DNA of 64,000 nucleotides from contig OY743190.1 of the NCBI GenBank assembly GCA_963555705.1, forward strand, positions 19,661,491-19,725,490, in the 5' to 3' direction. This document shows, piece by piece, positions 24,585 to 36,319 of the stretch. The stretch is from Ligustrum vulgare (Eukaryota; Streptophyta; Magnoliopsida; Lamiales; Oleaceae). How positions within the stretch are numbered: position 1 is the first letter of the stretch; each line of letters opens with the position of its first letter. A program made the translations under genes and the position numbers. The notes beneath the pieces were generated by a model. The model was not told the DNA's origin and made no database searches. It saw only the letters and a program-made list of their open reading frames with translations.

Positions 24585-27448
24585 TGTAACACCCCAAGTT
24601 TCAAAACCTAAAACATAGGCATGTTAACTTCCATTCACATTAATTGCGGAATTAAATCGTTTACACGACAAAAATGTTCATTTATCTATTATAAAATTTT
24701 ACAGAAATCTCGACAGAGTCTCCTCTGTAAATTGGACATAGTCAACCTGTAGAGGGACATCAAAACCATTTTACAAATACAATTCTCAACTCATTCAACC
24801 CAACAATCCACATCCGACCACAATTCCAAAATTCAACTTCAACATTAATTCTCCAAACTCCTCAACAAAATAACTTGAAGTATAAATTTATAAACTCATG
24901 AAAACATGATAAAAACTAATCACAGGGAAATACCATAACTTATTTAAACTAATTTCAACCGAAACAATTATCAAAATAACTGAGTTAGGAAATAATTACT
25001 TAGAACTTAAATAAATTCTAATTTAACTAAAAATAACTTGAATAAATTTAACTTTATTAATTAATGCGACGATGGGTACTGTCGGAGTCAGCCGCCAAGT
25101 GTTCTCCTCGGATCATCTAACTTTCATCACCTGAAATATGGGGAGGGATTGGGGTGAGCTAAAGCTCAGTAAGTAAACTGTATGCATGAATGCATGCTTA
25201 TGACATGAATGCTTTAAAAATTCCATATATGTATCCCCATTTACTTTACTTTCCAAAACATTCAAACTTTTCAAACTTTCACTTAACATTTCAAAACTTT
25301 CACTTGACATTTCAAAACTTTCACTTCATTTCCATCGTGAGCTCACTTGGTGTAACTTCTAGTCAATCAGAATACAGTGGGCAATTAATTATTTGGAACC
25401 AGATTAACATTCACATTTCCACCGCAAAGCGGTTTAACAGTCCACCGTAAACGGTTGAACATTCCGTCGCAAAGCGACTTAATTCGGGTACGCCGGTCCC
25501 CTGCGCCCCATTTCCCACTCACAACTTTCATGAACTAGAAGTACACCCATTCTTTCTTTAAAAACATGGGATACATAACTTTTGAACAAACTTGCACCTT
25601 GACACATTTCTTTCATTTAAAAACATTTCACTTCCCAATTTCGATGCCAATGCATGCTTGATGATGCAATGACATGATAATGTGCATGCTTGAACATTCT
25701 TCATAATAACATATACTTTCACAAAGTAAATGAAATTCATCAAAGCAAATAAGTTGCAAGACAGTCATTTACACATAACTTTCACATTTACATTCAACTT
25801 TGATGAAAATAGGGGGAAGTTTACTTACTTGACGTCCTTAGCATTTACCGTTATCTGGATTTGCAAGTGGAGGAACATCGGCTGCCCGTGACGTCAATGT
25901 ACCAAAATATCCTAATTGTTCACATTCATCAATAAATATGACTCTTAGTTCACAAACACATTTGAAATTCTTTTTAATGCTAACCAATCCCAAACATACC
26001 ATATTCAAAACGAACAATAAAATTTCACTGAACCTTACAAAGTCACCTTATCCTTTTTAATAATAACAAAACGCCCAATCGAGATCAAAATCTCAAATTA
26101 ACCTAAGTGTGACCTTAGGATATGACCAAACACATAAAACTCATATTCAAGACAAGGAATGAAATCTCAATGCACATTAGAAGGTCTTCTCATCTTTTAA
26201 ATTCAAACTCAAACTCAAAATTCCATAACTTTACAAAATTACTTAATCGTGATTCTAACAAGTTCACAAATCTAAAAATAACTAATTATTACAAACTTTA
26301 CCACAAGGTCGTTAACTAAACTTCAAATTTTCACAGCTTTAACGTTATACAATTACAATTAAAATTTCAATAATTCATCAAGGTTCTAAACCAAATTCTT
26401 AATTTAGTTATAAATTCAACAAAACCAATTAATTCAATGAATCCATAAAATCTGAAATTATACAGTATGACATTACATATCTCAAATTTTCAAATAAAAA
26501 TTCAAGATTCAAAAAATTCTAATTAAGCCCCAAATCTCAAATTCCTTCATATACTATGAAAAACCCATATTCATATATTTGAAATATGACAATCTACTGT
26601 GAAATTGCATATCCATACATACATATATACATCAATACCCACATACATATGCACTACCAAACCCCAATTTAACGGTATCAGTCGAAATTTAGTAAACTTG
26701 AATCTGAAAAATATGAGAAACATCACATATTTACACACACTTAACCTATATACACATTTATGTACATACATCAATACAGAGATCGGGTGGCGTGTGAAAA
26801 ATCACGTGTGCGCTGTGTGTGTTCGGTCGGGTGTGTGCGCAGTCGGGGAAGGGAACGAGGGAAGGGGAGGGTTACCGGTGAGAGTGAGAGGAGAGTTCGC
26901 CGGTGAGGAGTCAGGCAGGTCGAGTAGCGGCGGTTGAGTGCGAGGCGAGAGAGACAGAGACGGAGTCAGAGACCGAGAGAGAGCTGTTGCGGCGAGAGTG
27001 AGAGGCCGGATGAAGAGAGAGAGAGATCGTGAGTGAGGTAAGAAAATTGAGGGTTTAGGTTTAATTGTTTAAGTTTTTGGAAATTTGCAATTTAGTCCCT
27101 CAACTCTCATAAATTGGAAATTTATGTCCACGACCTTCAAATAAAATTCAAAATGCCACTAAACTCTCCGCAAATTCCCATTTAACACAATTTAGGCTAC
27201 TTTCAACTTAATTAAATAGAAAATAACAAGATTAATAAATCACGTTAAAAATCACACATAAAATTGCACATAGACAAGTTATGAACTTTCTATTTGGCAC
27301 ATTGATCAAGACGGCGTCCAAGTCCTTCCACTGCAAAATAATTCAAATCATTGACATAAAATGTATCAAATTTAAAATTTATAATAACATTAATATAAAT
27401 GTCACGTGAAATTTAAAGATGCACGTAACAATGAAAAACGGTATTACA
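24585..27448 (-). mobile_element. Nested solo LTR-D, copy 3
   Basis: Same insertion site, GAGAC flanks and length as copies 1 and 2. By eye it is identical to copy 2. Confidence 0.85.
25421..25478. repeat. Three tandem small hairpins in LTR-D, copy 3
   Basis: The hairpin trio is unchanged from the other two copies. Confidence 0.7.
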
Positions 27449-29689
27449 GAGACTCTGCCTAGAATTTTATCATTTGGAATTAAGAGCATAATATGGTATG
27501 CAACCACTAAGGGAATTGAGGTTAGACTTACAAGTTCATTTATATCACAAGCGAGATTTAGTAAATGATAGGTTATATTTTGAAAGATGAGTGAAAACAA
27601 GTATTATGGCGTTATTGGGAAGAATCTTAATTATTCTTGGGAACGAATTTATCACTAGTAAGGAACGATCACTTGTATTGGAGAATATTATAAATTATGA
27701 GGATAGGAGATAATACTGTTGATTTATTTTGGAAATTTGATCGGGTAGATATGTTAAAGATAAGCTGATGATATTATGTTGATTTGTGAATAATATGTTA
27801 TTGGGTATACTACATAGAGAGAATATTCAGGTAATTGTTTTAATTATTTTGGTGATATTTGGTGATAAGAAGTTTTAGAGATGACAAATTATTATGGTTT
27901 GATATGTTAGTAAAGATTTATTGAAATTTGGAGAGAATTTTTCATGGATTTTGTAACGGGCTTACAGAGATTAGTGAAGAGACGTGATGTTATTTGGGTT
28001 AGTGAATAATGACTTAAGTATTCAGTAAATATTTCTTTATACAGTTTAAAGGCTAAGTTGAGTGTTTGCATTTTAGACCTCGGTGATAGTTAGGAAAACT
28101 ATTTACCGTTTGTTGAAATTACATGTAATATGATTAATGAGAATAGTCAGTTATCATGAAGGAGAGATAGTTAAAGTATTTTATAGTGAGATGCCTTAAT
28201 GGAGTAAACATTTATTTAAAGTGAGAAATTGGAGACATGTGATTGAATGTTTGGGATTATGTGAGATTGATGATTGTCATAAGGACATTTGTATATAAAA
28301 GGTACAATAGATGATTGTAAGGAATAATGTGATGATGAGAACTGAAGGTAATGATGTGTTGAGATTATGGAATAAGTTGATTTTTCATGAATAAGTTAAT
28401 GCTGTATTTGGTTCTAAGTGGAATTAAAAGAATGATGAATCTCAGTCATGGAAAATAAATCAGGTTTCCTCGTAATTTGAATGATTCACTGATGTACGTT
28501 AAGTTTTCATTTATGATACTAGAGAATCATGAGAGAAATTTTTTGGATGAAATTGATGAAAGAGATTTTATCTAGTCCTAAAGTTTGTACAAGTATTGAT
28601 GAAGTAATGCATTTGATCAGATAAAGGCTTATGATTTATCATATCTTGAAATTTTGGAGATTGTTAATGATGGTATCTTGTTTAGAAAATAAGAACTGAA
28701 ATTTTATGTAATTGTTCTTGTTGAAAGAATTTGTGGAAAATAGGGATAAGACTTCACAGTGATGACTTATTTTGGAATGGTGTGCAGAGAAGTGACAACG
28801 GTAGAATCCAAGATTTATTAGTCTGAGAGATTGATATATAATCTTAGTGAGCAGATTGACGTATAAGGTTCACGTGATAGGTATGGTGGTTATTATATTG
28901 AAATCTTATAGAGATTGATATGAATATTTGAGGTCATATGATATGATGATAAGTGACAGGTTACATGATTACTCCAAGATATGATGACTAGACGGTTAAG
29001 GGATGTTATGGTTATCTCGTGAAGAATTGTGTGAATATATTGAGTCAATTGATGGTTTATTTCATTATGGTGAAATATTACCTACGATTGAAAATTTTCA
29101 TTTTGAGGCATAATATATGGATTTATTTAAAGTTTTAGTGATGCAGTTTCGATTAATTATTATCGGTTGTACATTTGAGGTGAGTAAAGTATTTTGCTAT
29201 GAAAATAAGAAACCGGAGAGGATTATTTGTGTGACTTTTACTTATAATGTGATTGTATCTTTAGGTTAAGCAAACTTGATGAGAAATCCTATATGATTCA
29301 CAGAAGTCCTATTCAATGGTGATAGAATTAATCAGAGTATTGTTCATAAGTGTGACATGAATTGAAGTTTTGGGAGAACAGGAAAATTGAATCTTGAACT
29401 TCAGATTTGGGAAATTAGTGAAGTTTCTTAGGTTTGAGAATAATATACCGGATACGTATGATGCTTTGAGTTAGTATCTTAGCCCTCAGTTAGAATGAGT
29501 ATGTAATACCGAGTACTTGATTCGTGATTCAAAAAGTATGGATTAAAGAATTTAAGTTTGAATTCTCAAATTTTGAAAAGGAAGTTTCAGTCGAACTTAT
29601 AAATGATTGAGTTTGTAAATCTTTTCAGAAAGATTTGTTTTATGAAGAGGCACCTATGTGCATAATAGAGAGAAAAGTCCATGTCTTAA

Positions 29690-29836
29690 AGAAACAAAGA
29701 GATGCCTTTAGTCAAAGTCCAGTTGGGTAGATATGGTAGCGATGAGGCTACTTGAGAGAAAGAAGAAGAAATTCTGGTTAAATATCAAGATATCATAGAT
29801 CGAGTAAGTTTAATTTCGAGGACAAAATTATTTTAA
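29690..29836 (+). pseudogene. Gypsy integrase C-terminal remnant, unit 3
   Basis: Third copy of the integrase tail with the same TGA nonsense codon and the same terminal TAA against the purine tract. Confidence 0.65.
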
Positions 29837-29846
29837 GGAGGTAAGG
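29835..29846 (+). other. Polypurine tract, array unit 3
   Basis: AAGGAGGTAAGG ends 1 bp before LTR 4, in the canonical position for a 3' LTR. Confidence 0.65.
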
Positions 29847-29847
29847 T

Positions 29848-32751
29848 TGTAGCGACCAAGAATTTTTACGCAATTAATAATTACTTTAATATTTAGAAAA
29901 TCGTGTCGCTGCTATCTCACCCATACTTTTATTTTTAAGTTAACGCCGCGACGTATACGTCTAGCCAAGTCAAGGAATATCGAATTCATTTGATTTTAAA
30001 TTAAATTCCGAATTTCTAGAATTATATTATTTTAATTATTTATTCAAAGTATTATTTTCAAAATCATTTTTAAATTCCAGATTATAAATGAAATTAAATT
30101 AATTTCCATCGTAATTGAATTTCCGAATTTTTATTTAAAATATTCCAATGTCACCATTTTAAATCTTAATTCAAATTTTAATGATTTTAAAGTCCAAATT
30201 AATTTATTTCGACATTTTGATCGTTGTCCAATTTAAATTCCTTTAATTCCCAAATTTAGTTTTTTTTAGCGCAATCCCAATTGGTAAAAAAAATCCATTT
30301 CCCCCACGTTTCCAATAATTCCACCTCCCCACACGTTAATTCCATTTCACACCCCTGATTCTCTCCCTCATACTTCCTAAAATGACATTTACAATCCTGC
30401 AATTCCAGCAATCCATCCTCAAATCTGCATCTATCCTAATCTTCCTCTTGCAGCCCCCTCAATCCTGCATTTCAACTGATCATCATTCCTACAATTCTCC
30501 TCAATCAGCAGATTCCCTCAACCTACCAAATTCAGCAAAACAGCTAGGATAACATACCCCATTTTCTCTCCTATAAATTTCTAATCAATACCACCATCAT
30601 CAAATGGAGTTCACAAATTAAGCCAAAGTTTGACCAAGCTGAACAACCTCGACTGCCTACTGCATAACTCCATTTCAACACCCTTTTCACCAATCAACCT
30701 CTCCCTCTCAGTGGCCACCATCAACTACAGCCACGCAGTCACCACCCCAAACCATTTTCATCTCCACCTCAATCACCACTGTCCAGCCACAACACTGCCT
30801 ACTTCACAACATATCGATCATCATCACCAATTTTCCAAAGCTCCATCACCAACATCAATCCACCACCATCAACCACAAACTGCAACACCGGATTTACGAC
30901 CACCACCAGCACAACCAATACACTGCCACCTCCAGCACTCCCAACCGGCCCTCCATCAAGCTTGCAGCCAACCAAAACCAGCACCCCTGCCCCTCTACCA
31001 TAGTCACCACCGCCACCTCGAAACACCCAACCACCACGAGTTTTACCACCCAACTAACTATGATTCCACCATCATCATCAATGAATCCCCAGCAAACCTC
31101 CACCAAGAACCCCTCATTATCATCACCACGCCCAAACCACAACCACAACGCCATAGTCCAACCACCACCTCCAAGAAACCATCACTGCCAATCTACTAAT
31201 CAATACCAAGAATCAATTTTCATAATACCACAAACCAATTCACCAAGTATATCATCATCATCATCATCATCACCAACCATTTCGAACCCACCGCCTGCAC
31301 CCAACCTCCATCGAACACCACCGGAACCACCTCCACTGCCTCCTCAAAATCCCCATCAATCAGCCCCGTAAAACAAACCAAAAACCCAGCATAAGCCAAG
31401 CCCAAGACTTACCTCGACTTCCGCACTGTTCACCGCTAATATCGTCGGAAGTCACAACTCCAATCTTGATTTCCAGCCTCGGTTTAACCATCGATCTCGC
31501 ACCCAATCAGCCCCAGAACCTAGCCTATTTGCACCCTCACCGCTCGTCGCACCCGGCGTCGGTGTTTCGACGGCGAAATCACTGGTCGGACACCAGTTTG
31601 CGCGAGAGGCAGCTCCGGTGCAACTCCTTGTTCAGCCTCTGGGTCGTGATAGAGAGAGAATAGTGAGAGAGAGAGAGATAAGATCTGATAATATGTTTTG
31701 ATTTTCGAAAATTACACCTAAGTCCCCAAGCTTTTAAAGTTATTTAAATCAGTCCCTATCTTTTGAAACTTATTATTTCAGTCCTTTCAGCTTTAAACCT
31801 TTTCATTTCAGTTCCTTTAGTTTATAAAATAGTTCTAGTCAGTTCTTTCATTTTAAATATCAATTATTTAAATCCCTACAGTTTAATTTCCGTTTTGAGT
31901 AGTCCATCAACTTTCAAAAGTATTCATTTTAGTCCCTCAACTTTCAAAGTATTCATTTTAGTCCCTCAACTTTCAAAGTATTCATTTTAGTCCCTCAACT
32001 TTCAAATCATAAATTTCAGTCCTCAAATTGTAATTCATCATTTTTAAACTATAAATTTCTAAAGACTAATTTACTTATTGGCTAGACGAGGCGTACGGAG
32101 ATTTGAAAGATTGAAGTCATTCCCGCTCAACCACACTCGTTAAGTTTAAGGTAGACTCGCCCCCAATAATTGATTTATATTATAATTGCATGTGTTATGT
32201 GGATTTGTGTGATTTTATGCTTAATTGCATGAGAAAAGAATATCTCTTTTGAGATAAATAATTTATGTTATGCTGGGCATAACTTATCTGCTAGCCAAGA
32301 AAAGAAAAGAATGTGTTCATTTGCGTTCATTATGTGATGCCTATGAATAAGAAAAGAATGTCACTACATTATTTGCATGATTACTTGTTCAATTATCTTG
32401 TAGATTAATTACTGGCGATGAGTCTACTGAGTATTTCATTTTTGAAATGCCCAACCCGTTATTTTAACATTTTTTGCAGATTTTCGGAGAAGGTGGCGAG
32501 TGATGGGCAATGACGGCAAATTACAAATTGATATTTTTTTTAAAAGTCGTGAACTTTGAAATGATTATTTCATTTTATCAAGAATTGTCATTTTTATAAA
32601 TTTGTACGAAAATACTTATTCCATTTGAATTATCGCTAAACTTTTATTCGATAAATGCGATATTTGATATTTAATCATTTTCCGTAACAAAGTTTATTCA
32701 AGAATTTAGAAAAGTGACATTCCCGCGCTCCTCGGAACTCGGGACGTTACA
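29848..32751 (+). repeat. Array LTR 4 (outer 3' LTR)
   Basis: This 2904-bp LTR is the most divergent of the four. Its (GA)n tract is only 14 bp (31665-31678). It has an additional 29-bp AGTCCCTCAACTTTC unit (four instead of three, about 31909-31999) and an extra TCA in the TCATCA run near 31265. The 31830-31870 region carries clustered substitutions, and one C (near 32451) unpairs a base of the conserved hairpin. It ends CGGGACGTTACA and is followed by GATTT, the right target duplication. Confidence 0.9.
30572..30578 (+). promoter_or_regulatory. Putative TATA box of LTR 4
   Basis: TATAAAT is intact. Being the outermost 3' LTR, it could drive transcription rightward into the remaining 50 bp of MITE and the spacer beyond. 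Confidence 0.4.
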
Positions 32752-32756
32752 GATTT

Positions 32757-32806
32757 GGTTTGAAATATTACTACAAACTTCTTAAACCAAATCGTTTTCA
32801 CCCCTT
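32757..32806 (+). mobile_element. hAT-like MITE, right end
   Basis: This is the last 50 bp of the MITE interrupted by the array. It resumes with TGGTTTGAAA, the same TGGTTTG composition as the left part, and ends TTTTCACCCCTT. CAACAAAGT (32807-32815) follows, matching the left duplication at 1597-1605. Confidence 0.6.
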
Positions 32807-32815
32807 CAACAAAGT

Positions 32816-33967
32816 GAGAACTTTGGATTACGACATATTTTAAGACCCTTATCCACTCTCCTTTTAACCAAAAATTTGCCTTACAAAATGAACACTAAAA
32901 TGTAGGATCTCCAATGTCCATATACTCTGAACAATCAAACAATAGATGAAAAAGTTAATAACATAAACCATGCCTACAAAATATAAGATTCACTGTTTTG
33001 ATCATTGACAATGGAAAACAACTTGTATAAGAAATGAATTCAATAATAAAAAAAAAAAAAGAAAAAAAAAACTAAAATTGTGAGATTGTCAAAGATGCAT
33101 CAAATTCATGGTATTATAGGTTTTCTATATTTATACAACGTAATTATTTTTTGATGGAAATTATAATATAACATTGATCATCTCAATTTTCAGTAAATTG
33201 GTGACAATTTACTTATCGTTGTAGAAATTTAGGAATCATAAACATTGAATTAAAATATAACAATTAATATCATGTCATAGTTAACTATTTTTTAAAATTT
33301 AGATTTAACAGTTAGGACAAAAAATCGTTAATAATTATATCATTTCAAAACAATATAAATAAATTTGTTAACCATTAATGTTAAACAATGTGATATGAGA
33401 CTTTATGGAATAAAAAAATTAAATATAATAATTAAATGTAATTGTAAATAACATTATTTTTATAAATAATCTAATATAAGAAAAAAAAAATGTTATTATG
33501 TATTTGTAATAAAGAATTTAAAAATAGGATTATTTATAAAAAAATTTAATACAACTTGATAAAATATTCAATATAAATGTAAATGAAAATTCAACATTGG
33601 ATTTGTATGACTGAACAAAAATATTTTTTCATAAGATTAAGACCAATAAAATATCATAATCATTATAAAAAATTATTTATGTATTAAATGTAACTTTCTA
33701 TAAAAATACTCATTAATTTAATAAAACGCAATACAAAGGAACTCGAATTTTTAGATGGACTAAATAACTAAAAAGATAAGATTATTTATAAAAAAATTTA
33801 TACAACAAGGTTTATTTAGTATTAGATGTGTAATATAACATTGATATAATTTTGAACTGAAAATTTTACATCGAATTTGTATGAGAATGAACACAAATAT
33901 TTATTTGTAAGATTCAAAACATTAAAAGATCAGAATAATTTTATGAAAAGAGAGATTTAAACACAAA
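32816..33967. other. AT-rich spacer
   Basis: Very AT-rich DNA without a convincing reading frame. It holds poly(A) runs near 33049-33070 and 33480. I see no terminal repeats, tRNA or conserved motif. Confidence 0.5.
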
Positions 33968-33972
33968 TAACC

Positions 33973-34752
33973 TGATGTGTTCCGGACTCTCGACAATTGG
34001 AGTCATAGCAGGCTTGACGGAAAAATCCAAGTAATTCAAGCCAAAACGGAGTTAATTGCAAATTGGAGCAAAAATCGGAGCAAAAAAGGACCAGTTTGAT
34101 CCTTACGGCCGTAACGCCCAGAAGGTCACGACCGTAATCAAGCTACTAGTTAAGATGCGAGATTTCAATTTTACACTTACGGCCGTAAAAAAACTGTCAC
34201 GGCCGTAACATTTATAGGAAGGAAATCTTACGGCCGTAATAATCTCAATTACGGTAGTAACATGCGATATTAATTTCCGGGATTTTTCATATTTTGCAGA
34301 TTTTTAATTCCTTTTCTTTTATTTAGTTATTTTAGTATTTTACTTTAATTAGAATTCTATTTTGAGCCAGTTAGGGTTGATAGGTTTTTGTTTGCTTATT
34401 TATACGCTTTTTCCGTTCATTGTATTTGAGATTTGATTTTGATTAAATATTTTATTGAGGATTCAATAAAACATATAGGTGGATTCTTATGTTTTTCGAA
34501 CTTATCAAGATTATCATCTTGTGGAGTTCATCCCGAACTTATCAAATATTTGCTAAAATATTTGTGGCTTTCAAAACCAGAAACTCATCAAGGAGATTGG
34601 GCAAATCCTTGTAGCGTTTCGAAAGTCGTGGTTCTTTATTCCGCATCGTCGAGCCATCGCGTCGTGAATATCGGGTCATGATTCATCTATCCAACCACAA
34701 CCTGAGTTCGGAACTTTTCATCGTTTAATTCCGCGCATCTCGAATCGTATCA
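33973..34752 (+). repeat. 5' LTR of protease-only element
   Basis: Begins TGATGTGTTCCGG and ends CGTATCA. It contains a cluster of TTACGGCCGTAA palindromes: perfect copies at 34103-34114, 34177-34188 and 34228-34239, and imperfect ones near 34128, 34198 and 34249. The likely promoter is the TTTATA-type sequence near 34398. The two LTRs differ by scattered substitutions, largely transitions, so the insertion is not very recent. Confidence 0.85.
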
Positions 34753-34754
34753 TC

Positions 34755-34766
34755 TGGTATCAGAGC
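34755..34766 (+). other. Primer-binding site of protease-only element
   Basis: TGGTATCAGAGC is 2 bp after the 5' LTR and complements plant initiator tRNA-Met. Confidence 0.9.
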
Positions 34767-35217
34767 TGGACTCTCAATTCAGGTTGTTTAATTCTTATGT
34801 TTATCATCGAGTCTGTCATAAGAATTATCCATATCTTGTTGTTGAGTCTTTCTTTCCTTGAGTGTTGTTCGTGCCAGTAAATTTTTTTTCCAGTTTTGAT
34901 CCATATAAAATTCAACAAAAATTCAAAAGTGTTTATTTTGTTCGATTCTTATCCAAATCCTGTTCCGTTCATTTTGTTGTGTTCGTGTCGAATTTTCGGA
35001 TTTATTTAAAAAAAAAATTAATTTTTTTTATTATTATTTAATTCCGAAAATTCATTATTAAAAAAAAAAAAGTCATTCCAAAATTCAAGAACCACTTTCT
35101 TGAGTTTTTTTTTTAATTTCTTGGTATTCATTTCCTTCCAAGTCAATAAAACTTGTTCTTGCTATTTGATGTCTAAATTCTCTTCATTCTTGAAAATTTT
35201 TTAACACCACATAAGGA

Positions 35218-36297
35218 ATGGATTATGATCCGGGCTTTTTATTCCAAATTAGATGTTATGTGGATCATAAGGGGTGCAGTTTGGCGATTGATGGAAAGTG
35301 TTTTACTAATTTCGTTAGTAGCACCGTGGTTGAAAAATCAGGATTGCCCCTAGAACCGCACTATAAACCTTATAGGATGACGTGGATGAGGGAGTTTGGG
35401 AATTTCAAAGTAACCAAACAAGTTATAGTGCCTATCACCCAGGGAAGGTATAGTGAGGATGTATGGTACGATGTAGTGCCATTGAAATCTTATCATATTT
35501 TATTGGGAAAACCTTGGAGACATATGAGGGAGGCTGTTTATGATAAGAGTATGCACATATACCAATTCCTTAAGAAAGGGAAAACATGCGTACTATATGG
35601 GTTGACATTAGATCAAGCACTAGAAAATTCATGGAGGGTAAGGAAGGAGAGTGAAAAGTGGTGTAATAGGAGGCATCGTGGGGATAAGGATATTGATAAG
35701 AAGGAGGGAGAGTTGAAATTAAAAACAAATAAACAAACTCCAAAATTTGATGAGGAGAAGGTGTAGTTGGGTAGCGAGGAAATGATTAAGAATGAAATTG
35801 TTGATAATGAGGGTAACGAATTGGGAGTTGAGGTGGAAGTTCAAGATTTGAGTGTTGAATTGGAAGATCCACATTTGGGTAGTGATGAGGTAGTGCACGA
35901 GCATGGTGCTAAAAGTGTGGAGTTAGGAGATGTGGTTGAGTTTGAAGATGAAAATTTTGAACAAGAAGTTGCAAAAGAGAAAAGAGGCGAAGAGAAGAGC
36001 CTCGTGGTTCAAGAAGTCGAGTTGGTGGTGGTTTATCATGAATACAAGGATCCATACCTTGTACCTCATAAAGCTAACATGTCCCTCCCCATTTTGTGTA
36101 AATCTTTTTTGCAGGTTAATTACGTTTGGAAGCTTCAACCACACTACATATGGCAAAGGAAGTTCAAGCCCCATCTCTTCCATGTTTTTCAATCAAAGGA
36201 GCATAATTTAGTGAACTCATGGCATGGAAGCAATAATTTTCCATTTGATCCAGGAGGTGAAGTGAAACAACAGAAACAAAGCTATGATTCGGGATGA
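35218..36297 (+). pseudogene. Gypsy-type aspartic protease frame with acidic C-terminal region, interrupted by one amber codon
   Basis: A 360-codon reading frame opens at an ATG (35218) and is broken only by TAG at 35764-35766. The first 182 residues resemble the retropepsin segment of plant Ty3/gypsy polyproteins: a Cys-containing strand, IDG at residues 24-26 as the expected catalytic Asp loop, TNF and VEKSGLP next, KQV near the middle, and the hydrophobic HILLGKPW that closes the fold. After the TAG the same frame runs another 176 codons, first strongly acidic (Glu/Asp/Val-rich) and ending FDPGGEVKQQ, like the tail of gypsy pol. The IDGK loop differs from the usual DTG/DSG or IDGG, so activity is doubtful. 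The TAG could be a simple nonsense mutation or a read-through codon; the sequence alone does not decide. Confidence 0.65.
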
Positions 36298-36305
36298 ATC
36301 ATCCT

Positions 36306-36317
36306 AAAGAAGGAGGA
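36306..36317 (+). other. Polypurine tract of protease-only element
   Basis: AAAGAAGGAGGA lies 2 bp before the 3' LTR and after the stop codon of the protease frame. Confidence 0.7.
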
Positions 36318-36319
36318 TA

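Larger units (their letters stand above)
23547..29847 (+). mobile_element. Array internal region 3
   Basis: By eye this copy cannot be told from internal region 2. The gag-like remnant, solo LTR, integrase tail and polypurine tract are all at the same relative positions. Confidence 0.8.
2248..32751 (+). mobile_element. Tandem gypsy-type LTR retrotransposon array (four LTRs, three internal regions)
   Basis: Four near-identical 2.9-kb LTRs (TG...CA) alternate with three near-identical 6.3-kb internal regions, a repeat period of 9197-9202 bp. The pentamer GATTT sits immediately outside the first LTR (2243-2247) and the last LTR (32752-32756). No duplication separates the units, so this is one insertion enlarged in place, not three insertions. 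Each first-order junction has a tRNA-Met primer-binding site just after the LTR and a purine tract just before the next LTR. The integrase-end remnant places it in Ty3/gypsy. No unit can encode its own proteins, so it is non-autonomous and resembles LARD elements. Unequal crossing-over between LTRs is the likely mechanism. An assembly artefact must be excluded, although unit-specific variants argue against simple duplication of reads. Confidence 0.9.

Noticed and set aside
35923..36211. Frames overlapping the acidic tail of the protease element on both strands
   Set aside because: They are shadows of the main frame in other phases.
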